Counted from the stretch's first letter, positions 14,712-23,063 are shown. The stretch: 37,199 nucleotides of DNA from Pseudomonadota bacterium (GCA_005804885.1 SYOX01000181.1:1-37199), one strand, 5' to 3'. Translations and numbers: made by a program. Notes: generated by a model not told the origin, from the sequence alone.

Positions 14712-15959
14712 TCAGGCGCCGATCGCGGCCTGAAGCGCACGGACCTCCCGCAAGCGCGCTGCCCCCCCGGAGGCCAGCGCGGCGGCCAGCGCGGCGTCGC
14801 GCAGGGCCGGAGGGGCCTCCCGGATGGCCTGGGCCGCGAGCTGCCGGACCTGGCCGCTGCGATCGCCGAGGAGCTCGACGAGGAGATCGACGCCACGGGT
14901 GTCTTTTGTCTTGAGCAGCCCATGGGCGACCGCCGCACGCGTCGTGACCGGCGCCCCCTTGATCGCCCTCGACAGGCCGCGCTCGGCCTCCTGGCCGCCG
15001 CCGGACAGGATGAGCGCGACCAGGCGCTTCGCCTCCAGCTCCCCAGGGCCCGCCGCCAGCGCCTCCAGCGCCTCGCCTCGCGTCAGGCCAGCGGGCTCCG
15101 AGGGCGCGCCGCCGCCCAGATCCCCCATGACCCGATCGTGGCCTTCGAAGCGAGCGGCGTCTGGGCCAGCCGACGCGATCCAGTCCCGGCAGATGCCGTC
15201 GCACAGATCGACCGCGCGGCCCACACCATGGCGAGCCAGCGACCAGGCAAGCCCCTCGGCCAGCGGCCCGTCCAGCTCATCAAGGGCGTCCAGCAGCCGC
15301 GAGGCGTCGCCGAGGGATGGCATCAACAGCGCCTCCAGATCCCCGCTCCACCCCCCGCCCAGCGGCAGGAAGTGGCGATCGAGGCCAGGCCGCTCAGGGG
15401 CAAATTCCCTCAAGAGATCAACGAACTCCTGAGCCGTGTGCGATCCGGCGGCCGCCAGCAGCCCGAAGTGCGCCCCCGCCTCGTCCACCCCCAGCAGGCG
15501 CCGATGCAAGGCCTCCCACAAGAGCCCCCCGAGGACCTCGCTCTTTCGGGAGACGCCGCGCAGCGTGTAGCCCTCCACGCCGCGTATCGCGAAGGCGACC
15601 CGCTCGACGTCGTCCGTCGCGATCCGCGGCGCGGCCAGCGGCGCCAGCGGCAACGCCCCGCGCGACCCGCCGGCCTCGATGACGGATGCGTCGACGACCC
15701 CGCCGTGGCACGCGCACGACACACGCCCCGACAACGCAAGCGCCGCGATCGACGACACCATCTCCAGCCCCTCGCCGTAAAGCTGCCGCGTAGCGACCCC
15801 CTCCCAGTCGACGTGCAGGAGCAAGCCCACGCGGCCAAAGCCCCCCTCGAAGATCGACAGCTCCCCCACCGCCAGCCGGGACAGCAAGGCGAGCGCGCTG
15901 TCCATCGCCACCCTGTCGTGAAAGCGGAGCGTCCCTCGCAATGTCACGTCGAGCGTCAT
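14712..15959 (-). CDS. Uncharacterised protein with C-terminal HEAT-like repeats
   Basis: The 415-residue product starts at the ATG at 15959, preceded by a strong GGGAGGAGG; longer in-frame starts lack this. The N-terminal half is beta-rich (MTLDVTLRGTLRFHDRVAMD) and unknown to me. The last ~110 residues are HEAT-like helical pairs: RAAVAHGLLKTKDTRGVDLL, LLGDRSGQVRQLAAQAI and LREVRALQAAIGA. HEAT repeats usually bind proteins, so a scaffold or interaction role is plausible. There is no signal peptide. It is divergent from the 42-residue membrane peptide, 225 bases away. Confidence 0.7.
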   Translation of the reverse strand: MTLDVTLRGTLRFHDRVAMDSALALLSRLAVGELSIFEGGFGRVGLLLHVDWEGVATRQLYGEGLEMVSSIAALALSGRVSCACHGGVVDASVIEAGGSRGALPLAPLAAPRIATDDVERVAFAIRGVEGYTLRGVSRKSEVLGGLLWEALHRRLLGVDEAGAHFGLLAAAGSHTAQEFVDLLREFAPERPGLDRHFLPLGGGWSGDLEALLMPSLGDASRLLDALDELDGPLAEGLAWSLARHGVGRAVDLCDGICRDWIASAGPDAARFEGHDRVMGDLGGGAPSEPAGLTRGEALEALAAGPGELEAKRLVALILSGGGQEAERGLSRAIKGAPVTTRAAVAHGLLKTKDTRGVDLLVELLGDRSGQVRQLAAQAIREAPPALRDAALAAALASGGAARLREVRALQAAIGA

Positions 15960-16146
15960 CTGCCTCCTCCCTGAGCCCGCACGGAGTGCAACACCAAATC
16001 GCCCCCGAGGCAAGCGCCAACGCCGCGCGACAGGTTTGCGCCCCCCACCCCTGGCGCGCACGAATTGCCCGCCAGCCTTGGCCTCGACCCCGCAGCCATC
16101 GACGACCCCTCGCTGGCACGGGGCTTGAAGACCAGGTCGGACGTCA

Positions 16147-16165
16147 GGGCAGCGAGGCGCTGCCC
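16147..16165 (+). promoter_or_regulatory. Perfect hairpin upstream of the small membrane peptide
   Basis: GGGCAGCG, loop AGG, CGCTGCCC: eight perfect pairs ending nine bases before the AGGAG of the 16185 gene. It could be an operator or a 5'-UTR stem controlling translation of the peptide. No promoter motif is obvious nearby. Confidence 0.4.
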
Positions 16166-16184
16166 TCACCATCCAGGAGTGGCC

Positions 16185-16313
16185 ATGTCCACGCAAAATC
16201 ACGACAATCACGACGATCACAACGACTGGAAGTTCCCGCTCTTCCTCCTCTTCAGCGTCACGGTCGCGATCGCCATCACGGGGCTCATCACCACGATCAT
16301 CATGACCGGCTGA
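16185..16313 (+). CDS. 42-residue His/Asn/Asp-headed membrane peptide
   Basis: The ATG at 16185 has AGGAG with five-base spacing, a strong reason to accept it over the longer in-frame start at 16065. The peptide has a polar head rich in His, Asn and Asp (MSTQNHDNHDDHNDWK), then one hydrophobic helix of about 22 residues (FPLFLLFSVTVAIAITGLI) and a short TTIIMTG tail. I recognise no family. Such peptides can be small subunits or regulators of membrane complexes, and the His/Asp head could bind metal; both are guesses. Stem-loops on both sides (16147-16165 and 16354-16380) suggest a separate transcript. Confidence 0.65.
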   Translation: MSTQNHDNHDDHNDWKFPLFLLFSVTVAIAITGLITTIIMTG

Positions 16314-16353
16314 AGCGCGTCGCGCGCCGCTCGTTGTTCTTCAACGGTGGGAG

Positions 16354-16380
16354 GTGACCCGCCCTCGTTCCGCGGGTCAC
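16354..16380 (+). terminator. Stem-loop after the small membrane peptide gene
   Basis: GTGACCCGC, a nine-base loop, then GCGGGTCAC: nine perfect pairs, 40 bases after the stop. No U-tract follows, so it is a weak terminator or an mRNA-stability element. Confidence 0.4.
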
Positions 16381-16486
16381 ACGCCGAGATCGCTGAGGCC
16401 ACACCCCCCCGTCGGCCGACCAGGATCAAAGGCGATGACTTTGCTCCCCTCTCACGAAGCTGATGAACAACGAAGGGCGCGCGACC

Positions 16487-18100
16487 TCAACGACCGGACT
16501 CGGCGCCCCCGTCGATCCAGTCCCTGACCTGGGCCACGACCGAGGGATCCAGCAGCGAGGGCGCTCCGTAGGGCATCCTGATGTAGCCCACCCCGTCGCT
16601 CGTCTCCGGCTGACAGGTCGACAGCACCTTGTAGAGCCAGCTCCCCTCGGCATTGCCAGGATCGACCAGCGGCAGCGCCGTGTTGGCGCCGACCTCGTGG
16701 GCCATCAACACCTCATGGAGATCGCCGGCCTCATCGCTCAAATCCAGCCCCGAGGCCGGGTTGCTGCTGTCGTGGCAGGCCGAGAAGGCGCACCCCGCCA
16801 TGAAGACCGCCCCCTTCACCCCCTCCAACGTCGCCGGCCCCCCCGCCACCGCGTCCGCGGGCGTGTCCTCGCACTCGATGATGGGCGCAATCTCCTCGTC
16901 GCCCTCTCGCGTCGGCGGGATGTACATCGGCGCCTCGATCTCGTCCTGCGTCGGCATCCCCTGCGCCGCGTTGCGCGGCACGGGCGTCACCTCGCACGGC
17001 CCCTCCGTCCTCGAAAAGCCCTCCCCCGACTCCACCACGACGCTGTCGCGCTTGACCACCGCGTCGTAGAGCAGCGGGCTGTCCGCGAAGCCCAGCATCA
17101 CGCACATCTCCTGATCCCCGACCCCCCACCCGACCGACTCCTGCCGCGGGTTGCCGAAGCCGCACGTGAACCTCAGCCCCAGCGCCCCCCCCAGATCCAG
17201 CGGCGGATCAAAGCGGCCCCCGTTGGCCTCGGCGTTGAAGCCGTTGAGCTCGTAGACCTGCTCCCCGTCCCTCTCCCCCCCATAGATCTCCAGGTTGAAG
17301 TGGTTGCCCAAAGCATGGAAGTGCGGCAGCACGTAGTAGAGCTTCATCGTGAAGGGCGCGCCCGTCAGCTCCTGCGACAGCCGCGACAGATCGCACTCCC
17401 CCGTAAAGCGAGCATCCGAGCGCGCCGGGATGTCCAACTCCTGATAGGTCAACCTGAAGGGCGTCGCCACCACCTTCACCTCCCCTGGGTGCAGGATCTC
17501 AAGCGACATCCTCAGCTCCGTCCCTGTCGACCTCGGCGACAAGTTGATCATGTGCACCCCCGCCACGACCTTGTGCCGCGGCGGCACCTTGATCACCACC
17601 CCCTCCCCCAGAAACTGGACCTCCTGGCGCGACTGGGTCGACTGCGCAAAGAGCACCGCGCCCTGAACCGCCGCCGTCAACTCCTGAAAGCCGCGATCCT
17701 CACACTCAAAATAGCCATCGTCACCTTCAAAAACCCCCTCCGGCACCACGAACCAGTTCGAATGGTGGAAGGAGCCGTTGTTGCTCAGCGACACCCGCTC
17801 CAGGTAGATCGTCTCGTCATTGTTCAGCGTCCATTGCACGCAGTTCTCGACCTCCTGGAAGGGCTCCAGGTCAAAGATCCCGAAGCTGTGGGTCAAGGCC
17901 GCCCGCCGCACCTCCGGCGTGTCGTTGTTCGGCGGATCCTCAGGCTCCGGAACCTCCTCCGGCTCAACCTCCGGCTCAACCTCCGGCCCCGCCTCCGGCC
18001 CCGCCTCCGGCTCGCCCGCCGCAGCCTCCGGCGCCGAAGGCTCCTCGCCGCAACCAACCAGCGCCGCCACACACACCACCCACCACAACGACCACCTCAT
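16487..18100 (-). CDS. Copper type II ascorbate-dependent monooxygenase-like lipoprotein with C-terminal cytochrome c-type motif
   Basis: A 537-residue lipoprotein (lipobox ALVGC, Cys17) with a Pro/Glu/Gly linker (~20-55). The body shows the ligand order of the dopamine beta-/peptidylglycine monooxygenase fold: HH (112-113), His183 in GVHMINLS, HxH in LPHFHALG (260, 262), and Met332 in QEMCVMLGF. These would form the two copper sites. A C-terminal haem-binding-like motif CAFSACH (437-443, spacing CX4CH), with Met509 in RMPYGAP a possible axial ligand, suggests an electron-transfer domain fused to the oxygenase. Such fusions occur in Myxococcota-like genomes; the substrate is unknown. I chose the ATG at 18100 for its signal peptide and upstream AGGAGG. 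A disrupted lipoprotein gene lies 55 bases upstream on the same strand. Confidence 0.82.
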   Translation of the reverse strand: MRWSLWWVVCVAALVGCGEEPSAPEAAAGEPEAGPEAGPEVEPEVEPEEVPEPEDPPNNDTPEVRRAALTHSFGIFDLEPFQEVENCVQWTLNNDETIYLERVSLSNNGSFHHSNWFVVPEGVFEGDDGYFECEDRGFQELTAAVQGAVLFAQSTQSRQEVQFLGEGVVIKVPPRHKVVAGVHMINLSPRSTGTELRMSLEILHPGEVKVVATPFRLTYQELDIPARSDARFTGECDLSRLSQELTGAPFTMKLYYVLPHFHALGNHFNLEIYGGERDGEQVYELNGFNAEANGGRFDPPLDLGGALGLRFTCGFGNPRQESVGWGVGDQEMCVMLGFADSPLLYDAVVKRDSVVVESGEGFSRTEGPCEVTPVPRNAAQGMPTQDEIEAPMYIPPTREGDEEIAPIIECEDTPADAVAGGPATLEGVKGAVFMAGCAFSACHDSSNPASGLDLSDEAGDLHEVLMAHEVGANTALPLVDPGNAEGSWLYKVLSTCQPETSDGVGYIRMPYGAPSLLDPSVVAQVRDWIDGGAESGR

Positions 18101-18155
18101 CGCTCCGCCCCTCCTGTCGCCTCTACAGCCCTCTCCAGAACCCTCACCGCCGACC

Positions 18156-18678
18156 TCATCGCACCACCGCGTAGGTCGGGCCAGCCTCCTCCAACCACTG
18201 AACGGTACGCGCGTCCCCAGACGCCAGATCCACGAGCAGCAGGCCGCCGCCCACAGGGACCTCCTGCACACCCACCAGCGCCCCGACCGCCCCGTCAAAG
18301 AAGCCCGGCCCCAGCCGCCACCACCGCGATCCGACCGTCCGGCGTCAACTCCACCTCAATCGGCCCAGGCGGCCTCCCCGACAGATCGATCGTCCTCAGG
18401 CGAGCCTCCTCGACCCCCGCCCCACCCACCAGCGCCCCATAATCGAACACCGTCAGCGACTCGTTGAGCCAGTCTGCCGTCAACACCATCTCGTGGGGCA
18501 ACACCGCCTCAGGCTCAGGCTCCGGCTCAGGGACATCCTCCCCTCCCCCGTCGGCCACGCCCACCTCCATCCCTGCGTCAGGCACCTCGTCCGCACCTTC
18601 GGCGAGGTCATCCCCCTCGTCCGAGCACCCCACGCACGCCAGAAGCGCCAACAACGTCAACAAGAACGTGGACTTCAC
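18156..18678 (-). pseudogene. Frameshifted lipoprotein gene (beta-propeller-like fragment)
   Basis: A GTG start at 18678, preceded by GGGAGGGGG, gives an exported lipoprotein (MKSTFLLTLLALLACVGCSD) with a Glu/Pro linker and VLTADWLNESLTVFD, which resembles the start of YVTN-type beta-propellers. The frame stops at 18295, right after VVAAGAGLL. Removing one G from the GGGG run at ~18312-18315 lets the reading continue as GPGFFDGAVGALVGVQEV, GGGLLLVDLASGDARTVQ and EEAGPTYAVVR, to a stop at 18156. The continuation has sensible composition, so the intact gene most likely ran through. Even so the product is shorter (~173 aa) than a full propeller. A one-base sequencing or assembly error in the G-run is a real alternative. 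Confidence 0.6.
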
Positions 18679-18715
18679 GTCCCCCTCCCGCGCCGCATCC
18701 TCTCAAGGACGGCGC

Positions 18716-19477
18716 TCACTCCAGCCTCCCTTGACACCATTCCGACGGATGCTCCGAGACCACGATCTCAAAGAGCCTCAGCCGCGTCATCAACGTCTCC
18801 CCATCGTACTCCTCGATCACATGAGGGAACGCGATCCCTTCAACGGGCCGCCAATCCAGATAGCGCCGCGACCGATCGCCCTCGCGCCGCTCCACCAGCA
18901 GCCCCCCCTCCGCCTCAAAGCGGTAGGTCGCCCCTCCGGTCCCCGTCGAGGCCCTGATCTCGATCCCACCCGGGTCGCGCGAGACGCTGGCAGACACCCA
19001 CCGGTCGACCTCGAAGATCAGCTCCCGGTTGTCCTCCCGCGCGAAGGTCGCCAGCGCGTCGGCCTTCTGCGCGTGCGCGACCTGACAGTCTCCGAAGTCC
19101 ACCGAGCACATCCACGCCCCATCTTCGCGAATCATCTCCGCGACCTGGACCACGCCCGCGTCCACGGAGACCACGGCCGCGCCCGGGTACACGACGCAGG
19201 TGCGGTAGACCCCCGCGCCTCCACCCGCCCCCAGGAACACCTCCAGCGCCCCGGTGCGCTCGACCACCTTGAGCGACTCCAGCGCCGCCCTCCCGCCCTG
19301 CGCCTCAAGGTGGCGCTCGACCACGGCCGCGGCCTCGGCGTCACCAGGACCACCACGCCCGGCGCTGGAGCCCGCACACGCCGACGCACAGGCCACAGCG
19401 ACCGCCACGATCAGCCCGCCGAACCGCGCTCGCCTCACCGACGACCGCCCGCAGCTCACCCCAGGTTCCCCCTGCAT
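18716..19477 (-). CDS. LolA/outer-membrane-lipoprotein-sorting-like lipoprotein
   Basis: The 253-residue product has a signal peptide (GGLIVAVAVACASAC) ending in a lipobox-like ASAC. Then LEAQGGRAALESLKVVERTG opens a region with many antiparallel strands (FLGAGGGAGVYRTCVVYPG, GATYRFEAEGGLLVERRE, RRYLDWRPVEGIAFPHVIEEYDG). This pattern resembles the half-barrel lipid-binding fold of LolA/LolB-type proteins. A sequence alignment would be needed to confirm it. I chose the ATG at 19477 for its GAGAGG. It lies just upstream of the frameshifted lipoprotein and copper-monooxygenase genes on the same strand, perhaps in one operon. Confidence 0.6.
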   Translation of the reverse strand: MQGEPGVSCGRSSVRRARFGGLIVAVAVACASACAGSSAGRGGPGDAEAAAVVERHLEAQGGRAALESLKVVERTGALEVFLGAGGGAGVYRTCVVYPGAAVVSVDAGVVQVAEMIREDGAWMCSVDFGDCQVAHAQKADALATFAREDNRELIFEVDRWVSASVSRDPGGIEIRASTGTGGATYRFEAEGGLLVERREGDRSRRYLDWRPVEGIAFPHVIEEYDGETLMTRLRLFEIVVSEHPSEWCQGRLE

Positions 19478-19608
19478 CGCCTCTCGACCTCCTGCTCCTC
19501 CATCCATAGCCCACCTCGGGCGCGTTGTCATACCCGCCCGCACCCTTGACAGCGACCTGAGATCCCCGCGACCCTCGACCCCCTCACGAATCCCTCCGCG
19601 AGGCCGCG

Positions 19609-20259
19609 ATGAACCACCCGACGATCCCCCTCGACTTCACCCGCCTCCCCGAAGATCAGATGATCCAGCAATCCGAGGCGCTCCTCAAGGCGCTGACCAG
19701 GCGGCGCTCCGTGCGGGACTTCAGCGACGAGCCCATCCCGCTGGAGGTCGTCCGCAGAGCGATCCACGCCGCCGGCCAGTCCCCCTCGGGGGCCAACAAG
19801 CAACCCTGGACCTTCGTGCTGGTGACCGATCCCGGGATCAAGCGCCAGATCCGGGAGGCCGCCGAGGCCGAGGAGCGCGCCTTCTACGGCGGCCGCGCCC
19901 CCGAGACGTGGCTTGCCGACCTCGACCACCTCGGCACCGACGCCGAAAAACCCTTCCTTGAGCAGGCCCCCGCCCTCATCGTCGTCTTCTGCCAGCCGCG
20001 GGCCGACGACGGCGGACAGCACTACTACGTCAGGGAGTCCGTCAGCATCGCCTGCGGCGTCTTGTTGACCACACTTCACCTGTGCGGCCTCGCCACCCTG
20101 ACCCACACCCCGAGCCCCATGAACTTCCTCCAGGAGGTCCTCGGTCGCCCTCGCCAGGAGCGCGCCCTGATGCTCATCCCCGTCGGCTACCCCGCCCAGG
20201 GCTGCCGCGTCCCGGACATCACCCGCAAGCCGCTCGACGCCATCCTCATCGAGCGCTGA
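19609..20259 (+). CDS. Nitroreductase-superfamily flavoprotein resembling iodotyrosine deiodinase
   Basis: The 216-residue protein is an FMN-dependent nitroreductase-fold enzyme. RRSVRDF (32-38) and SPSGANKQPWTF (58-69) are the FMN-binding signatures. Compared from memory with human iodotyrosine deiodinase (IYD), it aligns without gaps across the active-site lid. Glu89, Tyr93 and Lys114 fall on the three human residues (E157, Y161, K182) that grip the halotyrosine amino acid. The C-terminal half is also close to IYD, for example GRPRQERALMLIPVGYPAQ and RKPLDAI. Bacterial IYD homologues are known; reductive dehalogenation of a halotyrosine is the predicted reaction, not shown here. A TTGACA at 19546-19551 lacks a matching -10. 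The gene has no apparent functional partner nearby. Confidence 0.85.
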   Translation: MNHPTIPLDFTRLPEDQMIQQSEALLKALTRRRSVRDFSDEPIPLEVVRRAIHAAGQSPSGANKQPWTFVLVTDPGIKRQIREAAEAEERAFYGGRAPETWLADLDHLGTDAEKPFLEQAPALIVVFCQPRADDGGQHYYVRESVSIACGVLLTTLHLCGLATLTHTPSPMNFLQEVLGRPRQERALMLIPVGYPAQGCRVPDITRKPLDAILIER

Positions 20260-20290
20260 TCCCCCTCCTCCACCGCGTGAGCACCCCCTC

Positions 20291-21130
20291 ATGTCCATGC
20301 ACGAGATTGAAGACGCCGTCGAGGACGCCATCCGAATGCTCCATGACCACGGCGATGGCCTCGATCACCGCTCGATCTTCTGGAACCTCCTGAGGCTGCA
20401 AGAAGCCTTCGGAACGACCCCGGTGCGCTTCCGCGTCCTCGACATCCTCCTTGAGCGCCGCTTCGCCTACCGGCTCTCCCTTGAAGGGCCCGCCCTTGAA
20501 GGGTCCGTTCCTGAAGGGTCCGTTCCTGAAGGGCTCGCCCTTGAAGGGCTCGCGCTCGAAGGGCTCGGGATCGAAGGGTCAAGGATCGAAGCAGGACAGG
20601 GCGGATCAGGGCTCGAAGACCTCCTTGGCGGCGCGGAGGCGGTCGAGGCGCTTCGCGCGATCGAGGGCTCGGAGGATGTCGGCCTGGATCCGACTCGCCC
20701 CATCGATCCGATCTCCAACCCTCGCGCAGGCTACGTCCGCGACGGGGCGCTTTACGGCGAGGCCGGCTCGATCCTCTGGAGGCGGCTCGTCGAGCGGGGC
20801 GCGCTGAGCGGCGCTGATGCCCTCGACCCGACGCCCATATCGACCCTGGAGCTGGCCTGCCTGATCGCCGAAGTGGCTGAAATTCAAGGAGAAACTGACC
20901 TCATCAGGGGGTGGCACGGGCTGGTCCAGGGCGAGCTCTACGCAGGCGTCGAGGCCATGGTCGGCCCCCAGGATCTCGACGAGGTCCAGGCCATCCCCGC
21001 CGCGCGGCGCCTGCGGGACATCGCGGCGCGAAGCGGCGCGCTCGACGACCTCGACTTCGGCGGCGCGGCGCCGCCTCGCGCCTTCATCGCCGCCTCCGCC
21101 ACCCTGTCCTGGTGGTACAACCTGACCTGA
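20291..21130 (+). CDS. Uncharacterised protein with pentapeptide-type tandem repeats
   Basis: I do not recognise this 279-residue protein. The N-terminus (MSMHEIEDAVEDAIRMLHDH) and the C-terminal part (TPISTLELACLIAEVAEIQG, LRDIAARSGALDDLDFG) are helical. Residues ~64-103 are eight [L/P/I]EG-type five-residue repeats. Soluble, no signal peptide. The following gene, a helicase-associated-domain protein, starts 47 bases later on the same strand, so a shared transcript is likely. The ATG at 20291 has only a weak GTGAG upstream; 20297 is also possible. Confidence 0.65.
   Translation: MSMHEIEDAVEDAIRMLHDHGDGLDHRSIFWNLLRLQEAFGTTPVRFRVLDILLERRFAYRLSLEGPALEGSVPEGSVPEGLALEGLALEGLGIEGSRIEAGQGGSGLEDLLGGAEAVEALRAIEGSEDVGLDPTRPIDPISNPRAGYVRDGALYGEAGSILWRRLVERGALSGADALDPTPISTLELACLIAEVAEIQGETDLIRGWHGLVQGELYAGVEAMVGPQDLDEVQAIPAARRLRDIAARSGALDDLDFGGAAPPRAFIAASATLSWWYNLT
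20480..20599 (+). repeat. 15-bp tandem repeats (eight units) inside the 20291 gene
   Basis: Eight 15-base units of the form CTTGAAGGGYYCGYY, grading from exact copies (CCTGAAGGGTCCGTT twice) to divergent ones (ATCGAAGCAGGACAG). They keep the frame and encode LEGPA, LEGSV, PEGSV and similar. Copy number is likely variable. Confidence 0.85.
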
Positions 21131-21177
21131 TCCTCCCGCACAAGCCCAATGCGGCTTGCTCCAGTCAACCCACCGAC

Positions 21178-23055
21178 ATGAGCAGCGCCATGAAACTCAA
21201 CGACGCCCTCTGGAACCTCACCAACGACAGCCTCAAGACCCTGATCACCGTCGCGGATTTGAAGAAGGCCCCGACGCGAAAGGCCGACAGGATCGCCTTC
21301 CTCAACTCGCACCTCCAGGATCCGACCTTCTGGGCGCAGCTCGTCAAACAACGCCTCTCGGCGCTCCAGCGCGCGGCCATCGCCCACATCGTCCATGATG
21401 GCTGGCCCCGCTGGGATCCGCAGCGCTTCCACGCCATCCACGGCGAGCTCCCCGATCTGGGGAGAAACCACTTCGACTTCTGGAACTTCAGCGGCAAAGC
21501 GCGCGAGCACTCCCCCATGGAGTTGATCTTCTTCAACACCATGGACAGCGACACGATCCCCGATGAGCTCCAGGCCCTGCTCAAGCCCCTGGTCGCTCCC
21601 CCCTCCCCCTTCGCGCTGCCCACGCTCGACGCGCTGCCCGAGGTCGTCCATGACGTCTGGGAAGATCCCCGCACCCGCGAGATCTACACGACCCCCCTGC
21701 CCCTCAACCTGAGGCTCAGAGAGCTCGGCGCGGGACAAGAACTGGCCGCGATCCTTCAGCTGGCGCAGGCAGGCAAGTTGCGCTTCACGGACAAGACCGG
21801 CCTGCCGACCGCCGCCACCACCCGCGCCGTCCAGGCCCTCATGGCGACCCCGGACTACCTCCTCCCCCCCGATGAGTGGGGCAACCTCGGGGGCAATGAC
21901 CTGACCGTCAATGAGAAGGACCTCGGCCCCATCCGAGGCTTCGCATGGCCAATGCTCCTCAAGGCCGCCGGCTTCTTGCAGCTCAACGGCGGCACATCCT
22001 CTCTTCTGTCCGCCTCGGGGCGACGCGCCATCGCCGCACCCCTCCCCGAGACCCTCCGCGCCATCTTCAACGCCTGGATGAAGGAGGACTCCTTCGACGA
22101 GCTCAGCCGAATTCACCAGATCAAGGGCCAGGGCGGCAAGGGACAACGCCGCCTGACGCCGCCCCCCGAGCGCCGCGCCAGGATCGCCTGCGCCCTGCGA
22201 GAGCTCCCCATCGGAGCGTGGGTCCAGGCTCACGACCTCCTGCGCCTGATGATCGTCCGGCAGATCAAGCCCACCGTGCTCAAGGGATATCCCGATGGCC
22301 TCTACCTCGGCGAAGTCCGCTATGGGAGCCTGATGAACGCCGGCGACACCTTCGACTTGCTCGAAGGATCCTTCACCCGCTGCTTCTTGATGGAATTCGC
22401 CGCGACGCTCGGCGTCGTGGACGTCGCCTACCTTCGCCCCGACCTCGGCCCCGTAGACTTCAGCGCTTACTGGGGCGGGGAAGACCTGACCCTGTGCCCC
22501 TACAACGGCCTCACCCACATCCGCCTCACCCCGCTGGGCGCTCACCTCCTCGGCGCCCTCGACAACTACACCCCCAGCATCCCTCGCCCCTCCGCACCCC
22601 TCCGCGTGCTGCCCAACCTCGATGTCGTCGTCGTCGGCACCCCTGAGCCGCAAGTGGCCCTCATCCTTGATCTCTTCGCCGAGCGCACCGCCGAGACGAC
22701 CTGGCGCTTGACTCGCCATGGCTTGCTCGACGCCATCGACGCCGGCCACCCCCTGGCGACCCTCGTCGGGCTGCTCTCTGGCGACCCCGAATCCACCCTG
22801 CCCTCCACCACCCTGGATCTCCTGGCCGACGTCAAGAAGCGCTCTGCCGCCCTCCGCGACGAGGGCCTCTGGCACGTCTTCCTCGCCGACGACCCCGCCG
22901 TCGCCGCCGAGCTTGGCCGCCACACCACCACCCGGAAGGCGTGCAGGCTCATCGGCGACCGGCACCTGCTCGTCCAACCCGACAAGGTCGCCTCCTTCCG
23001 CAAAGCCATCGTCGCCCTCGGCTTCGGCGCCCAGATCGCCCCGATTCAGAGCTGA
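21178..23055 (+). CDS. XPB/Ssl2-type helicase-associated domain protein without a motor domain
   Basis: The 625-residue product resembles the Helicase_C_3 (XPB/Ssl2-like) family in its C-terminal third: RVLPNLDVVVVGTPEP, LDLFAERTAETTWRLTRHGLLDAIDAGHP, LLSGDPESTLPSTTLDLLADVKKR and a winged-helix-like end. I find no Walker A, DEAH box or other helicase motif, so it is probably not a helicase itself. The N-terminal region is helical (ALWNLTNDSLKTLITVADLK). Such stand-alone proteins occur in bacteria, with unknown roles in DNA handling. The ATG at 21178 or 21190 is not separated by a ribosome-binding site. It pairs with the repeat-containing unknown upstream; the stop lies just before the VOC gene, convergent. 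Confidence 0.65.
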   Translation: MSSAMKLNDALWNLTNDSLKTLITVADLKKAPTRKADRIAFLNSHLQDPTFWAQLVKQRLSALQRAAIAHIVHDGWPRWDPQRFHAIHGELPDLGRNHFDFWNFSGKAREHSPMELIFFNTMDSDTIPDELQALLKPLVAPPSPFALPTLDALPEVVHDVWEDPRTREIYTTPLPLNLRLRELGAGQELAAILQLAQAGKLRFTDKTGLPTAATTRAVQALMATPDYLLPPDEWGNLGGNDLTVNEKDLGPIRGFAWPMLLKAAGFLQLNGGTSSLLSASGRRAIAAPLPETLRAIFNAWMKEDSFDELSRIHQIKGQGGKGQRRLTPPPERRARIACALRELPIGAWVQAHDLLRLMIVRQIKPTVLKGYPDGLYLGEVRYGSLMNAGDTFDLLEGSFTRCFLMEFAATLGVVDVAYLRPDLGPVDFSAYWGGEDLTLCPYNGLTHIRLTPLGAHLLGALDNYTPSIPRPSAPLRVLPNLDVVVVGTPEPQVALILDLFAERTAETTWRLTRHGLLDAIDAGHPLATLVGLLSGDPESTLPSTTLDLLADVKKRSAALRDEGLWHVFLADDPAVAAELGRHTTTRKACRLIGDRHLLVQPDKVASFRKAIVALGFGAQIAPIQS

Positions 23056-23063
23056 TCGGCGCC

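Noticed and set aside
14233..15204. Open frames through the inverted repeat region
   Set aside because: Arg/Ala/Pro/Gly-rich translations (for example NAPRPT repeats) simply reflect the 18-bp repeats; no start site or ribosome-binding site supports them.
19546..19551. TTGACA upstream of the nitroreductase gene
   Set aside because: No -10-like hexamer is found 16-18 bases downstream, so a promoter call is not supported.
20938..22977. 679-codon minus-strand open frame
   Set aside because: Antisense to the helicase-associated-domain gene; Gly/Val/Glu-rich with no family pattern.
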